Shown here piece after piece: positions 21,601 to 31,997 of a DNA stretch of 64,000 bases. This stretch comes from Temnothorax longispinosus (Eukaryota > Arthropoda > Insecta > Hymenoptera > Formicidae). The position numbers and the translations under genes were made by a program. Position 1 is the first letter of the stretch, and every line of letters starts with the position of its first letter. Where the stretch lies: assembly GCF_030848805.1 (NCBI RefSeq), contig NC_092365.1, forward strand, positions 7,688,001 through 7,752,000, in the 5' to 3' direction. The notes beneath the pieces are model-generated. The model was given only the letters and a program-made list of their open reading frames with translations. It did no database searches and had not been told where the DNA came from.

Positions 21601-22327
21601 AGATTCTAAAATCACATTAAAAATTGGAATCAACTATATGATAACCAATAATGTAGATATTGCAGATGGCCTAGTTAATGGAGCCTGTGGAATTTTGAAG
21701 TATATAACATTTAAACCAGGTACCGTAGAACCAGTTAAAATATGGCTAGATTTCCATAATGATAAGGTTGGTGTTGAGCAAAGACGACCATACATAAAGT
21801 ATATGAGTGAAAATTGTATGGAAATGTGTTTAGTTCCTTTATCACGAATTTCTGTCATATTGAATGTTAATGATAGAATGGGGTACCAAATTATAAGAGA
21901 ACAGTTCCCAATTATGCCTGCTGAAGCTTTAACAATTCATAAAAGCCAAGGCCAAACTTATGAGAAAGTATGCATTGATCTGAGAAATAATTATCGTATG
22001 ACGAGATCAATGTCGTACGTAGCACTAAGTAGAGTAACTAAAATATCAAATTTATACATTTTGGGTCATTTTATACCTCCAAAAAAACCATCCCCAGAAA
22101 ATTTTTTGGAATTAGAAATAAAGAGACTTAAACAAGAAAAAATTCTTGAATTAGCGTACTCAAAAGTTATAAAAGGAAATATAATAAAAATTATATACCA
22201 GAACGTACGATCTTTGAATAAAAATATTACTAATATAAATTGTGATAAATGGTATAAACAAGCTGACCTCTTAATTTTTTCAGAAACACAAACAATAGCA
22301 AAAGAATTTTACATTAGAAGGATTTAA
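18626..22327 (+). CDS. Helitron Rep nuclease and PIF1-like helicase
   Basis: About 1230 open residues; translation probably enters from the preceding frame, so the first ~20 residues may not be used. The Rep part has LGMIRQCGVPTLFITFSACE, the two-His motif QARGSVHTHNLLYC (HUH), and later SYMINYVTKVDAGLS, where the catalytic tyrosine is expected. The helicase part (about residues 690-1180) shows Walker A GSAGVGKS, Walker B IIDEISM, VGDLYQLPPV, IMRQ, and the C-terminal AEALTIHKSQGQTYEKV and YVALSRVT motifs. It would nick and unwind DNA for rolling-circle or peel-and-paste transposition. The last ~45 residues (IIYQNVRSLN, DLLIFSETQT) begin an EEP endonuclease that is cut off by a one-base shift in a short T run near 22306. 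Confidence 0.8.
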   Translation: MMNYAFQKFMEEKFWIKKKLSYSERIKFEVRHRDRRSCQPTRILFMAKQKLERSVMSNLNICLRRVKRNENLTAKKIKDQNFLNDSIRHDDGYRFLKQVRSSPSYWESKKKHLLGMIRQCGVPTLFITFSACEHKNPDLLKILYKLQENINISIHDAINLDMAEKTKLIREDPVTCVRYIEERFNQIMTILQNEHGPFGENYVVDYFQRREFQARGSVHTHNLLYCKNAPIYNEENDNENEKLIKWINKIITCHYDDKNPLIRLQIHRHKPTCYKGRRNKYLCRFNFPMFVMKNTLILKPLEEKEKTKNYKSNVKKIKEIMQEFFKKYILISFEEMLERLEMTERDYIHAIRSTLSRTKIFLKRQSNEVAINAYNKIILTLLESNMDIQFVLDPYSCASYMINYVTKVDAGLSRLLREASKDLENGNLDIRRKFRKIANIFINGNTMSAQEAVYHVLGLPLSLCSRAVIYINTSPQKERVRMLKNQKHLKKISEDSTDIYYKNIIEKYENRNYSKYSEVCLADFVANLEHKNYKNESDSDDDYSEDGKIKQRNKLKIIRFNRYKLQQDRYNYFREQVLLFLPWKNELNDVETQDCEQIYIENIQKIEENRKKYSVIGDAEINDALDQAQKDQQDIEDEEVESFIKTNVEKEQEVDIFTQTGIADGLNKNKRKISSPSKVTKEEMMNILRELNDKQREITMHVLHCFKTGKLPIRLFLSGSAGVGKSTVINAIYQVLLNYFDDMPGENNNKMKVLLCAPSGKAAFLIGGTTLHTSFALPVTQYGGQMPELSEDVANTIRENLFELKLLIIDEISMVGSTMFSRIDTRLRQIMGRDRSFGGVSVLMVGDLYQLPPVMDTSIYLPPKSSMLSVFAENVLWSEFELFELTEIMRQKEDKNFIEALNNLARGTMSENNIDLIRSRETTEDNIPIDAVRLYADNRSVDIYNKLKIDLKDGIAYEFKAIDSILGKVNSKTRNKLLTSLKNKKRTECSGLDSKITLKIGINYMITNNVDIADGLVNGACGILKYITFKPGTVEPVKIWLDFHNDKVGVEQRRPYIKYMSENCMEMCLVPLSRISVILNVNDRMGYQIIREQFPIMPAEALTIHKSQGQTYEKVCIDLRNNYRMTRSMSYVALSRVTKISNLYILGHFIPPKKPSPENFLELEIKRLKQEKILELAYSKVIKGNIIKIIYQNVRSLNKNITNINCDKWYKQADLLIFSETQTIAKEFYIRRI

Positions 22328-22930
22328 TATTATTTTCCGTTCAGATAATTATGACAAACGATCAACAAGAGGAATAATATGTTTTATAAAAAAAGAACTG
22401 AACGGAAATATTAATGGACATATACAAAAAGATGAAACAATAAATGGACAACATCGACATATTGATTTAATACTTCTAACTGTAAATGAAGTACAAATCA
22501 TTACAGGTTATAAGTCACCATCAGTAACTAATACAGTATTTACCTATGAATTAAGTAATATTTTGAGCAAATCATTAGGTAATGTTACGTTCTGTCGTCC
22601 GTTTTTGGGTCAAAACGTTTAAGTTATTTACCCGGGATTTGGACCAAGTTGTGTGATTAATCAAGCCCGAAAAGATAGCGAATTTTATAAGTTTTATAAC
22701 GAGGATCAGACTTTTTAATTATTTCAAAATTAGGGAAATCAACCGTAAAATCCAAAGGAATTAATTTGTATGGAGTTAAGGTTTTTTTTATTTGAATTTT
22801 GGTTTCAACTTTCAACTTCCTTTAATTTTAAAAATAATGGAAAGGGGTCGTGATCAAATAGAATAGCTTGTTTAATAAGATATTTTAATTTTTTGATTTG
22901 GAATCTTTTGCCCCCTTTTCTGGGCATTCA

Positions 22931-23052
22931 GGAATCCTGTTGCCACGCTTTTGGCAGCGACAAGAATAATAGGAAATCTCTTGTTGCCACGCTTTTGGCA
23001 GCGACAAGAATAATAGGAAATCTCCTGTTGCCACGCAGTTTGGCAGCGACAG
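22931..23052. repeat. ~52-bp tandem repeat in the LTR-like insertion
   Basis: Three copies of TGTTGCCACGC..TTTGGCAGCGACA; the inner part is a dyad (GCCACGC...GGC), so each unit can form a small hairpin. Confidence 0.8.
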
Positions 23053-23172
23053 TTAGGAGTGATGAAATTAAAAAGGTTTTGGATATGAAATTAGTTTCAA
23101 AATTAAAATTACCTTTATTCCGGAAAACTCGATTACAAATGTTAAATTCGGTTTTAAAGTTCTTACTACGAG

Positions 23173-23405
23173 TTTAGATTTTGACAATAGATTATCGACT
23201 ACTCAAAACTCCGGACTTCGAATAATTACGAATTAGATTTTTGATAAAGTATCGATTACTAAAAACTCCGGACTTCGAATAACTACGAGTTAGATTTTTG
23301 ATAAAGTATCGATTACTAAAAACTCCGGACTTCGAATAACTACGAGTTAGATTTTTGATAAAGTATCGATTACTAAAAACTCCGGACTTCGAATAACTAC
23401 TGAAT
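23173..23405. repeat. ~60-bp tandem repeat in the LTR-like insertion
   Basis: Four copies of a unit with GATTTTTGATAAAGTATCGA and AAAACTCCGGACTTCG; the last two copies are essentially identical. Confidence 0.85.
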
Positions 23406-24845
23406 TAATCCTTCGCTCTTATTTATACTTAAATGGCGAGAACCTCCCCGCCTGAGCTTCCCACCATTTCATTGTCTTATCCTAAAGGAGGAGGAAGGTC
23501 TTATCACCAAGTGTAACTCGATTCCCTGTGAACCACGGCCAGAGAACTGTCTCCATGAGAAATCGGATAACTAATCAATATCGATTAGCATTCTTGGCTA
23601 TTTAAAGATTTTAATATCAATTAGCACTCTTGGTTATTAAAAGACTAAAATTTTGTTCGCACGTAACAGTAATGAAAAGATTGTAATAGGTGATTTTAAC
23701 TACGATTCGTATAATGATGGAGGATTTTTAGAAAAACATTTAGAAAAATTAAATTTTAAACGTGCCCTTTCAACACACGTTTCAACTACAAATTTTAATA
23801 CGCAAATCGATGTAATATTTATATCTGATCGAATACTTAATTACACTGCTGGAGTATACGAAACTTTTTTCTCAGACCATAAACCTATTTTTATTGGATT
23901 AAACGAGCAAAGTGAGATACTAATAGCAAGTGTGAAGACTTTATTTGAAGAAAATTTTCTTTCTAATAAGGATAATAAATATAATTCAGAAAAACTGTCA
24001 ATCAACATTAAGTCTTCACATACTAGTGAAAAAAATAAGAATGTACCAAAAAAATGTATAATATTAAATGATAAAATTGAAAATAATGATCTTAACAAAG
24101 ATAATCTTATTTATCCACTGCCACAAACAATTGAAGAGAACGTGTTAAAAGAAAATTCGTGGTTAGATGATCGACGTTTAAATGAAATTATGATGATAAT
24201 AGAAAGATATACTACATTTTCTCGTGTTGATGTTCTTTTCATAATGAATTTACATTGGATTGAACCGATCTTTACTTCCGATGTTCAGATTGTCGGAGGT
24301 CAGCATTGCAGTAACCACTGGCACTGTATTTACTATGATGGTTTAATGCTTCATATATATGATAGTTTGTATTTTGATACTCATTCTTATTACGATCTAA
24401 CATTATTTGAACAAAAATACATTGAAAAACGATACCCTAATCTGGAACAAAATAATATAATATTTGAAAAAGTAACCAAGCAGCCAGATCTTGCGTCATG
24501 TGGAATATTTGCAGCAGCATTTGCAGTATCAATAGCATTGGGAGAAAATCCTTCAAATAAAAAATATTCAACAGATATGCCAAAAATGCGTAGACATTGT
24601 CTGAGAATCATAGAAGAGAAAATATTATTACCCTTCCCGGAAGAATAAAAACAACGACAATTACATAATGACAATATATTGCATATTTACACTGCACTGC
24701 ATATTTACACTGTAAATACCATTAAAATTAACAATAAAAAAAATTAGTCACAATAATGTCTACAGGACAGAAAATAAAAAAATAACATTTAAATCATGAT
24801 AAATAAATTTAGAAAAAAAAAAACCAAAAAAAATTTGTCGCACAA

Positions 24846-25035
24846 AGAAATAAATAAAATTAAAATGCATTCTGCGCAAGGCGCAGTGATTACTGTAAAA
24901 ATGCATTCTACGCAGGGCGTAATAGTATTATCAAAATAGATTCTGCGCGGATCGCAGTGATTATTATGAAAATGCATTCTGCGCTAGGTGCAATAATTAT
25001 TATAAAAACGCATTCTGCGTTAAACGCAGTATACA
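24846..25035. repeat. ~36-bp tandem repeat with CTGCGC dyads
   Basis: Five units of the type AAAATGCATTCTGCGC(A/T)AGGCGCAGTGATTA; each contains an imperfect dyad TCTGCGCAAGGCGCAG. It mirrors the CTGCGC-rich array at the other end of the Helitron. Confidence 0.8.
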
Positions 25036-25052
25036 ATAAAATGTATCTATCT

Positions 25053-25234
25053 AAGTGTGAAAGTAGAAACCTTCGCTCACAAAGTTTCCTCTATGAAGAA
25101 GCCAAAAAAATAAATACTAATAATTATACATTAAATAAAATAAAAGCTTACTCATAGAGGAGCTTTGTGAGCGAAGGTTTCTACTTTCACACTTAAAAAC
25201 TATAAAGAAGCAATGTGCAAGTTTCTACTTGCAC
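25053..25234. repeat. Paired hairpins at the Helitron 3' side
   Basis: A long inverted repeat (25053-25096 with 25152-25194, AAGTGTGAAAGTAGAAACC...) is followed by a short perfect hairpin GTGCAAGT-TTCT-ACTTGCAC (25215-25234) that reuses the TTTCTACTT word and precedes a T run. A short GC hairpin close to the 3' end is a Helitron feature, so the terminus may lie just after 25240. Confidence 0.6.
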
Positions 25235-25364
25235 ACTTTTTTATTGTCCTAAATTTTTGTGCTCGTGACAGGCCCACAAAGTAAGAGAAAAATTTTCTAT
25301 TTTGTCTAACTCGTAGTTTTCTATATGTAAAAATTACCAAACTCACAGAAACTGAAAAATAATA

Positions 25365-26190
25365 GTAACCTTTCAAAAGTAGAGATTTCAAGCTTTAAAA
25401 TCCTTTTTTTTTTAATTTAAACGTTCATTTTTAACAAAGTTACAGCTTGAATTTTGCCTATTTTTAAAGATAAATTTAGTGTTTCTTTAATTTTTGTGAA
25501 AAGTGCAGATTAAAATAAAAGTACTAATAACTGGCCACTGCCCATTACCTAGCTATTCATGGGAGATTTATTTTTTATTAAGCTTTTTAAATAAAATTGG
25601 AAATGTATTTTTACTGATTAATATAATTTAACTATTTAGTTTCTTATATTAAAAATTGTGCTATATGAAACTTTGTTTAAGATAATAAAAAAATACTTGA
25701 ATATTGATACTTAAGTGTATCGTGAGTTTCAATAGATTTCTTACGGAATGGCTAAGAAAAGTAAGATACTGGTTAAGCCTATAATTATCAAAATAATAAG
25801 TTTTTCTACACGGAAAAAGACGTTATAGAATCTTAAAAATATTTATAATAAATAAAAAGCAAAAAATTGCACATGTAAATTATTTTTTGTATAAATATTT
25901 ACGTGGCTATCTACTGGCACGTGGAAATCTTGTTTGCCCAATAACTAACCGACTGGCTAGTTATCGGTTGAATCGCCGCGATATGTGCTCACTCCTGTGC
26001 TGTAGTACCTGGCCGTAACATCTGTTCAAGTTTGAATGATCTGTGTGCACACTTTTCGTACAAAAATTGTAAGTAAACTTATTTTTAATATTAGTTCTAG
26101 CAATATTATATTACATTATACATATTTTTAAAGTTTTTTTGTTTATTTTTTTTACATGTACGTATAACCTCCAAAATTTGTTTACTTTCT
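25365..26190. other. AT-rich spacer
   Basis: No ORF or repeat that I can support. A GGCTAGTTATCGGTTGAATCG / GACTGGCTAG stretch at about 25945-25975 is the only GC-richer part and may belong to the 5' region of the pogo-like gene. Confidence 0.4.
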
Positions 26191-28186
26191 CTATTACAGA
26201 AAACGTAAGATGGGCAAGGAGAAAAAAAAGAAGTCGATCAAAAACAGTGTATGAAAAGAAATACACACAAGAAGATGTATGTAATGCGTTAAAAGAAGTA
26301 GAAAAGGGCATGTCGAATAGCTGCTGCTATATTCAAAGTACTAAAATGTACTTTGTACACAAAACACAAAGATATCATTCCAGTCGAAGGTGTGAAAGGG
26401 CCGAGTACCTACTTAACAGCTAAAGAGGAAAAATTATTGGTGGATTGGATTGTTTACTGCGGTGAAAGAGGTTTTCCGGTTACAAAATCTGTACTGCTAC
26501 AGTGCGTGCAAAAACTGGTTACTGAAATAGAAAAAAAAACTCCTTTCAAAAATAACCAGCCAAGTAGACACTGGTGGAATAATTTTTGTAGACGAAATCC
26601 TGAAGTAAGCTCAAGAGTTGCCCAAAATTTGAATATGAATCGGGCATTGGTCTCAGAAGAAGCTTTAAATAGTTGGTTTTGTGAAGTAAATGAATATTTA
26701 AAGAAGCTTGATTTATTAGATATTGATCCATCGAGTCTTTAATTTAGATGAAAGTGCTTTTTTTTTTGTCTCAAAGGGGGACTCAGTGTTAGCCCGCAGA
26801 GAATCAAAAAGCGTGTATGAAGTTGTGCACGGTGACGAAAAAGAAAGCATAACTGTCTTATTTACGGTGAATGCTAAAGGTACTCTATTATCACCTTTCA
26901 TTCTTTACTGATATGAAAGGATTCCAGCTCTTGTTACAAGCAATCTGCCTAAAGGATGGCTAGTTGCAAATACCGAAAAAGGATGGATGACTGCAGAAAG
27001 ATTTTTCAACTATATAAGTACTCAATTTTATCCTTGGCTTGTAAAAAACAAGATACAATTTCCAGTGGTTTTATTTATTGATGGCCATGTATTTCATCTG
27101 ACCTTATCTTTGACACAGTTTTGTAAAGCTAACTAGATTGAACTCATAGCTTTGTATCCCAATGCAACACACATTTTACAGCCGTTGGACGTAGCAGTGT
27201 TCCATCCGTTAAAATCTACATGGAAGAAAACAGTCGATGAATGGAGGATTAAAAATGGTTCACAAAATCTAAAGAGAGAACATTTTGCTCCTGTTTTGAA
27301 AAGAACTTTGGATGCAATGCCAAAAAACATCATTTAAAATGGTTTTAGAACTTGTGGTCTTTTACCATTTTTTTCTGAGGCTGTGGACTTTAATGTTTTA
27401 AATAAAAAAAAAAGAAAAAATGGAGAGTCAACAGAGAACATGTGAGTCAAGCGTTCTCAGCTACGAGCACAGAAAAAGAGGATGCTAAAAACCATTTTTA
27501 GTACATGGAATAACGGTTAAACCCTGATACTCTTTAAAGATTTTGAACAGGCATTATCTAGTGAAAGTTTCAAGATTAGTAACAGTACTTGAAGAACTTT
27601 TCCGATATTGGCTGGATACAAAGCGTCTTTCTGGTGCAACTATAAACAATTAAATTAAATATTTAATTTAACATTGTAATGACCTACTAATATTTTATTT
27701 AGGAGAGAATGTGAGAGTAAGTAGTGTGTCTACGAATGAGGACTCCGGTCAGGACACAAATGATGTACTGGTTGATTTAGACTCGGTAGCTGACATATCT
27801 CAAATATTAGAATCTAGTAATCTGGAAATAGACCTAGTATCTAAAGAAGATGGAAGTGATTTCATATTAGACGCAAAATGTTTAGATGTAGTCGAAGCTC
27901 GCATCGAGTCTCCAAAGCTTTCCTACTTAACAAAGAATTATACAGAATCTATTGATGCTAATAGTCTATTGTCTAAAAGTTTGTAAACTATTTAACTATT
28001 ATTATGTAAAATAAGTTACCAAACTTAATTTCTTATTATTTTATTTGATACAGATGATGAGAATGAAAATGAAAAAGCAATGGAGAGTAATAATGTTACA
28101 GGTAAGAAAACTGAAGAAGTTCCAAAGCTTTGTAATCTTAAGGAGTCTATAATCTACGTTTCAACGTTTTCTTCAAATTTGACAGA

Positions 28187-30870
28187 ATGAACCACGAATA
28201 CAACACTCTTAACATTAAGTATCAAAAAAAGTTGTTAAATTTCGAGATTAAGGACATTCACTTTTATATAAACGTCTTTCGCTCAAAGATCCGCGATATT
28301 GAAAATCATCTTTTTCTGTCTTTACCAGAACGCGTGGTCACAGATTTTTTTTGAGCATAACAAAGAGAGTATTTTTCGTCATAACAGCCGAACTAAACTT
28401 AAATTAATGGACAAAATTTAACCATATTTTAATGAAACGTAACCGACATGTTTTTTCTAATGCGAATATGAACAAATAGATTTTTAATGTTAGTAGTAAA
28501 CAAATTCCTGATGTTGTTTTGAAATTTCTTAGCTCAGTCGATAGATTTGGCTTGCCAATTAATTGTCGTGATAGAAAAGACCGTTTCGACTCCGTTTTAC
28601 ATGTAATCAAAAGCTTTGAACTTCATAGTCACAAAATATCCAAAGAGAGCGCGAATGAAACACGTTTGTCAATTTCCAACATATTGCAAGGGTTTCTCAC
28701 CAACAAAAAACATATTAATCTCATTGATGATATATTTCCGATTCTTTCGATAAATGTAAAAAATTCTTAAAAAATAACGACCTTCTAGTCACAAAAGCCG
28801 ATAAAGGCCAAGTTACTGTTGTCATGGACAGAAATAATTATATAGACCAAATGACTGACTTACTCAATGACCAGACAACATATAAAAAACTTAATCGTGA
28901 CCCTATCAAACGCCTAACCACCAAACTTAATAGTTCAATTTGCTCATGGTATGATTCTGAAATCATCGATGAGCACATATTCAATAAATTACGCAGCACT
29001 TGTGGCAACTTGCCCCGATGCTACGGATTACCAAAAATCCATAAAAATGGCTTTCCACTACGTATTATCGTCTCCACTGTGGGTAGCCCATTATATAATA
29101 TTGCTTGTTTTCTCCACAACATTTTGAACGATTCCATTCCTAAGCCGCGTTCGTATATAAAAGACAGTTGATGTTTTGTTGAGAAAATTAAAAACTTGAA
29201 AATCCTGCCCGAGATGAAATTCTCATTTCACTTGACGCTACTTCTCTTCACCAACATCCCAAAAGAGTTTGTCATGGAAGGCATTGAAAAACGATGGGGT
29301 TACATTTCCACAGCCACCAATTTTACCTTACAACAATTTTTATACGCCATCGATATAGTCCTAAGCTCCACTAGCTTTTGTTTTAACGGCATTATTTATG
29401 AGCAAATTTTTGGTAGTCCTATGGGCTCCCCCCTTTCCCCAATCCTTGCTGACATAGTGTTAGACGACCTTGAAACACATTGCCTCAAACTATTAAGTTT
29501 CATTGTTCTCATTTTCGGGAGATATATCGACATCTTTGCAATTATCCCACGCGATAAAGTAAAGGACATACTTGACGTATTTAATAACTATCACCCGCGG
29601 CTAAAATTTACATGCGAAACTGAAACCAATTGCTCGATCAACTTTTTAGATGTAACGGTTATTAAAGTTCCGGAGCCCCGGGGCGGCGGCAGCAAGAGCC
29701 CTCGTTGCGAGGCCGAGTGTGCTCGACCCCGCGTAACCGTGCCTTCGGGGTTAGTTCTGAGGGAGTGCGGGAACACCTGAGAGCTCTCAGTCGAGGCTCG
29801 GAGCACCGGACCTCGTTGGTGTGTTTCCTAGGAGTCGGGATAGGTTTCGTCCGGAATAGCGGTACGCTGGATATTAGACGAAGTGTCTCCTCTCGCCGGA
29901 GCGTCGGTTTATATACCCGCTCGGCGCGGCGGGTTTGCTAGGAGCGGCCGATCGTCGCGCTGTGGTGGGGCAGCGCGGCGCCGCGCTCGTCCTCGGTGCG
30001 GCTCGGCTTCCGTCGTCGTTCGTCGGGAGGCACCGGTGCCGCGCTTGGCCCGCGCACACGGTGTGTTTGAATAAGATTAAAATGTGGGCGCACCGCGCCC
30101 TGGTCTTCGCCCGACTGATCGTCGGTCGGGCGGCATCCGGCGGTTGTTAGCCAGGAACGATGCTTGGCGCACGGGGTGCATCGTTACAAGAGACAGAGAA
30201 AACTTGTTAACAAACTGGTACAGGAAACCCACGTTCTCAGGACGCTATATTAATTTTTATTCAAGTCACCCCATTAATTACAAGGTCAATGTTGTATCCA
30301 ATTTAGTCGACCGAGCGATTTTACTATCTAACGAGCGCTTTCATGAGTCAAATATCTGTGTAGTTAAAGAGATCCTTTCTGACAACTGTTACCCGACCGA
30401 TTTTTGTAACAAACAAATAAAACGAAAACTAATGCTCTTAAAACGCAGGGATTCGGTAAACGACAAAGTGCATATTGTGAGACATCCTATTACCATCCCG
30501 TACTTTAAGGATTGTAGCGAGAACATTTGTAAGGCCCTGAGAAACAAAGGGTTTGATATTGTTTATACGGTTCCTAAAAAACTCGACCGCATTATTAAAA
30601 GAAGAAAAGATAGGCTGGGAAATGTTAAACGTATGGAGCTTGTATATGAGATCGATTGCCTTAATTGCGACGTATGTTACATCGGACAGACTAAAAGAAA
30701 GGAGACTAGAATCAAAGAATTGTGCTGATATTAAAAAGCATCCCAGCAAGCATTCTGTTGTTAGCAAGCACAAGACCTCTTGCAATCATGATTTTAATTG
30801 GTCTAGTCCCAAAGTTCTACACAGTGAGAAACATTTCAAAAAGAGAAAGATCGCCAAAATGGTGTTATAA
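28187..30870 (+). pseudogene. Penelope-like RT/GIY-YIG polyprotein remnant
   Basis: Starts near ATG 28187 (NHEYNTLNIKYQKKLL, IKDIHFYINVFRSKI) with a premature stop at about 28352. RT pieces follow: KADKGQVTVVMDRN.Y near 28800, RCYGLPKIHKNGFPLRIIVS, IYEQIFGSPMGSPLSP, and FGRYIDIFAIIP, where the usual YVDD-type box reads YIDI (the catalytic second Asp is lost). Then NFLDVTVI, a 521-bp insertion, and TNWYRKPTFSGRYINFYS. The GIY-YIG part appears as CDVCYIGQTKRKE (GIY replaced by CYIG) with H.S.H spacing degraded downstream. Several stops and shifts make it non-functional. Confidence 0.75.
29668..30188 (-). mobile_element. GC-rich LTR-like insertion within Penelope copy 1
   Basis: Flanked by AAAG (29664-29667) and AGAG (30189-30192), a 4-bp duplication with one change; deleting the insertion and one copy restores the RT frame between VTVI and the RDREN segment. 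On the minus strand it starts TGTAACGATGC, has GGGTATATAAACC (TATA, about 29925-29913), CACTTCGTC and AGGTGTTCCCGCACTCC, all shared with 45568-44357 and with 62338-62690. High GC contrasts with the AT-rich host. Probably a solo or truncated LTR. Confidence 0.65.
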
Positions 30871-31997
30871 AAAAAGATAACAACACTATTAATTTATAGA
30901 AGGACACTGACGACCTTCCGGTGATATATGACAAAATAATAAATTTAATGTAAGCGCTTTCGGTTACCTCTGCCTTTGTTTTTCACGTTAGTCGTCCGTT
31001 GTCATCTGAGGTGATCGCATCACCAAACACCACATGAATATGACTCTTCAATCGTTTATTACCATTCGACACACAAAACACGTAAGCAGTGCTCTCTTTG
31101 CTCCTTTATTATAATTCTTTTTATCATACCCTTTCCGTATTATACTTTAGTTCGTAAACTCATTATTATACTCTTTTTGTCGTTTAGTTCGTAGACTCAT
31201 TGCTGCCACACTGTGTACAATGAAGTGGTTTGCAAGCGTTTAAATGTAATATACGCACTTGATAAGAACCGGAATCTCGGTTGAAACGCGTTGTGCAATA
31301 TAAATAAAGACTGCCAGTTTGGTTGAAGTAAAGGATTTTGTTCGATTTATTACTCACTGGCGAAGAAAAAGTATCTTATCTGTCTTAAGGAGAACAGCCT
31401 TTCGATACTCTTGGTAGTCTTGATCAATCCTTGCAAGGTTTGTACAATAATATTAAATACAATATTTTGAAACTTGAAACCTAAGTTAACACAAGTAACT
31501 TAATTATTTTTATATTTGTTATAGATAATCAGAATTCGAATGTAAGTGAAAGCGGTGTGATAACTGTAAAGATGACTAAAAATGCCACGAAAAGTCATAG
31601 CGTTATGCCTGAAGGGCTGCAACCAAATGTAAATATAGACGAGCTTTCCAATACCAGTTCTGTAACAGATAATTTGATTCAAAACAAGTCTGATGAACTT
31701 CAAGGTTTGTATACAATTCTAAGATTTTGTATTATATTAGTATTATAATTTTTTATAACAAGTTTCTTCTTACAGATGTTCACACTAAAACCAACGAAAA
31801 TGGAGCAATGGAGAACATTCCATCACCATTTAGAAAATCTATGGTTTGGCCTGCAGATATTATGAAAAATAAGAAAAATAGGAAAAAGCCGGCTAGAAAA
31901 GTCTTCATCGTATTGACTTCCGAAGAGTGGCAAAAGCAACAATTACAAATACAAAAAGAAAAGTTAAGAAAGCAAAAAGAGATTGTTCGCGAAATCG

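Larger units (their letters stand above)
22583..23668. mobile_element. LTR-like insertion (probable solo LTR) in the Helitron EEP domain
   Basis: Starts TGTTACGTTC and ends GCACGTAACA, flanked by GTAA on both sides (22579-22582, 23669-23672), a 4-bp target duplication. TG..CA ends, length 1086 bp and the lack of any ORF suggest a solo LTR. Two tandem arrays lie inside: a ~52-bp unit with TTGCCACGC.TTTGGCAGCGACA (22931-23052, three copies) and a ~60-bp unit with AACTCCGGACTTCGAATAA (23173-23405, four copies). A TATTTATACTTAAAT TATA-like stretch is at about 23420. Class (Gypsy or other) cannot be told from the LTR alone. Confidence 0.7.
22316..24648 (+). pseudogene. Helitron C-terminal part: EEP endonuclease and Ulp1-like protease
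   Basis: The EEP domain continues in a new frame (GFNIIFRSDN, RGIICFIKK, IDLILLTVNE.QIITGYKSP) to 22582. It is interrupted by a 1086-bp insertion and resumes at 23669 with IVIGDFNYDSYNDGG, then NTQIDVIFISDRI and FSDHKPIFIG, the closing EEP motifs. Removing the insertion and one copy of its 4-bp duplication restores the frame exactly. The last ~170 residues hold a C48 (Ulp1-like) cysteine protease pattern: HCSNHWHCIYYDG (His), HIYDSLY (Asp), and QPDLASCGIFAAAFA (Gln and nucleophile Cys). Helentrons fusing an endonuclease are known; the protease addition is less usual. Ends with a stop at 24646-24648. Confidence 0.7.
15911..25353 (+). mobile_element. Helitron/Helentron-class element flanked by inverted repeats
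   Basis: Rep (HUH) nuclease plus PIF1 helicase coding defines a Helitron. The added EEP-type endonuclease and cysteine protease fit the Helentron/Helitron2 branch. An inverted pair, 15911-16005 and 25353-25259 (AGTTTCTGTGAGTTTGG ... GGCCTGTCACG), ~88% similar, brackets it. Subterminal tandem repeats rich in CTGCGC lie at both ends (16497-16717, 24846-25035), and hairpins lie near the 3' side. The true ends are uncertain, as Helitrons lack long TIRs and the inverted pair may belong to a surrounding repeat. The copy is inactivated by frameshifts and an LTR-like insertion. Confidence 0.6.
28130..31400 (+). mobile_element. Penelope-like element, copy 1 (degenerate, itself interrupted)
   Basis: RT and GIY-YIG endonuclease coding in this order define a Penelope-like element. 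It sits between two exons of the pogo-like gene. The 3' tail holds TTGAAACGCGTTG..AATAAAGACTGCCAG (about 31283-31325). A related tail occurs at 43586-43640. Boundaries are approximate, and I could not see a clean target duplication. Confidence 0.7.

Noticed and set aside
29705..30150. Several Arg/Ala-rich ORFs in GC-rich DNA
   Set aside because: They lie in an LTR-like insertion with a TATA box; GC-rich DNA has few stops.
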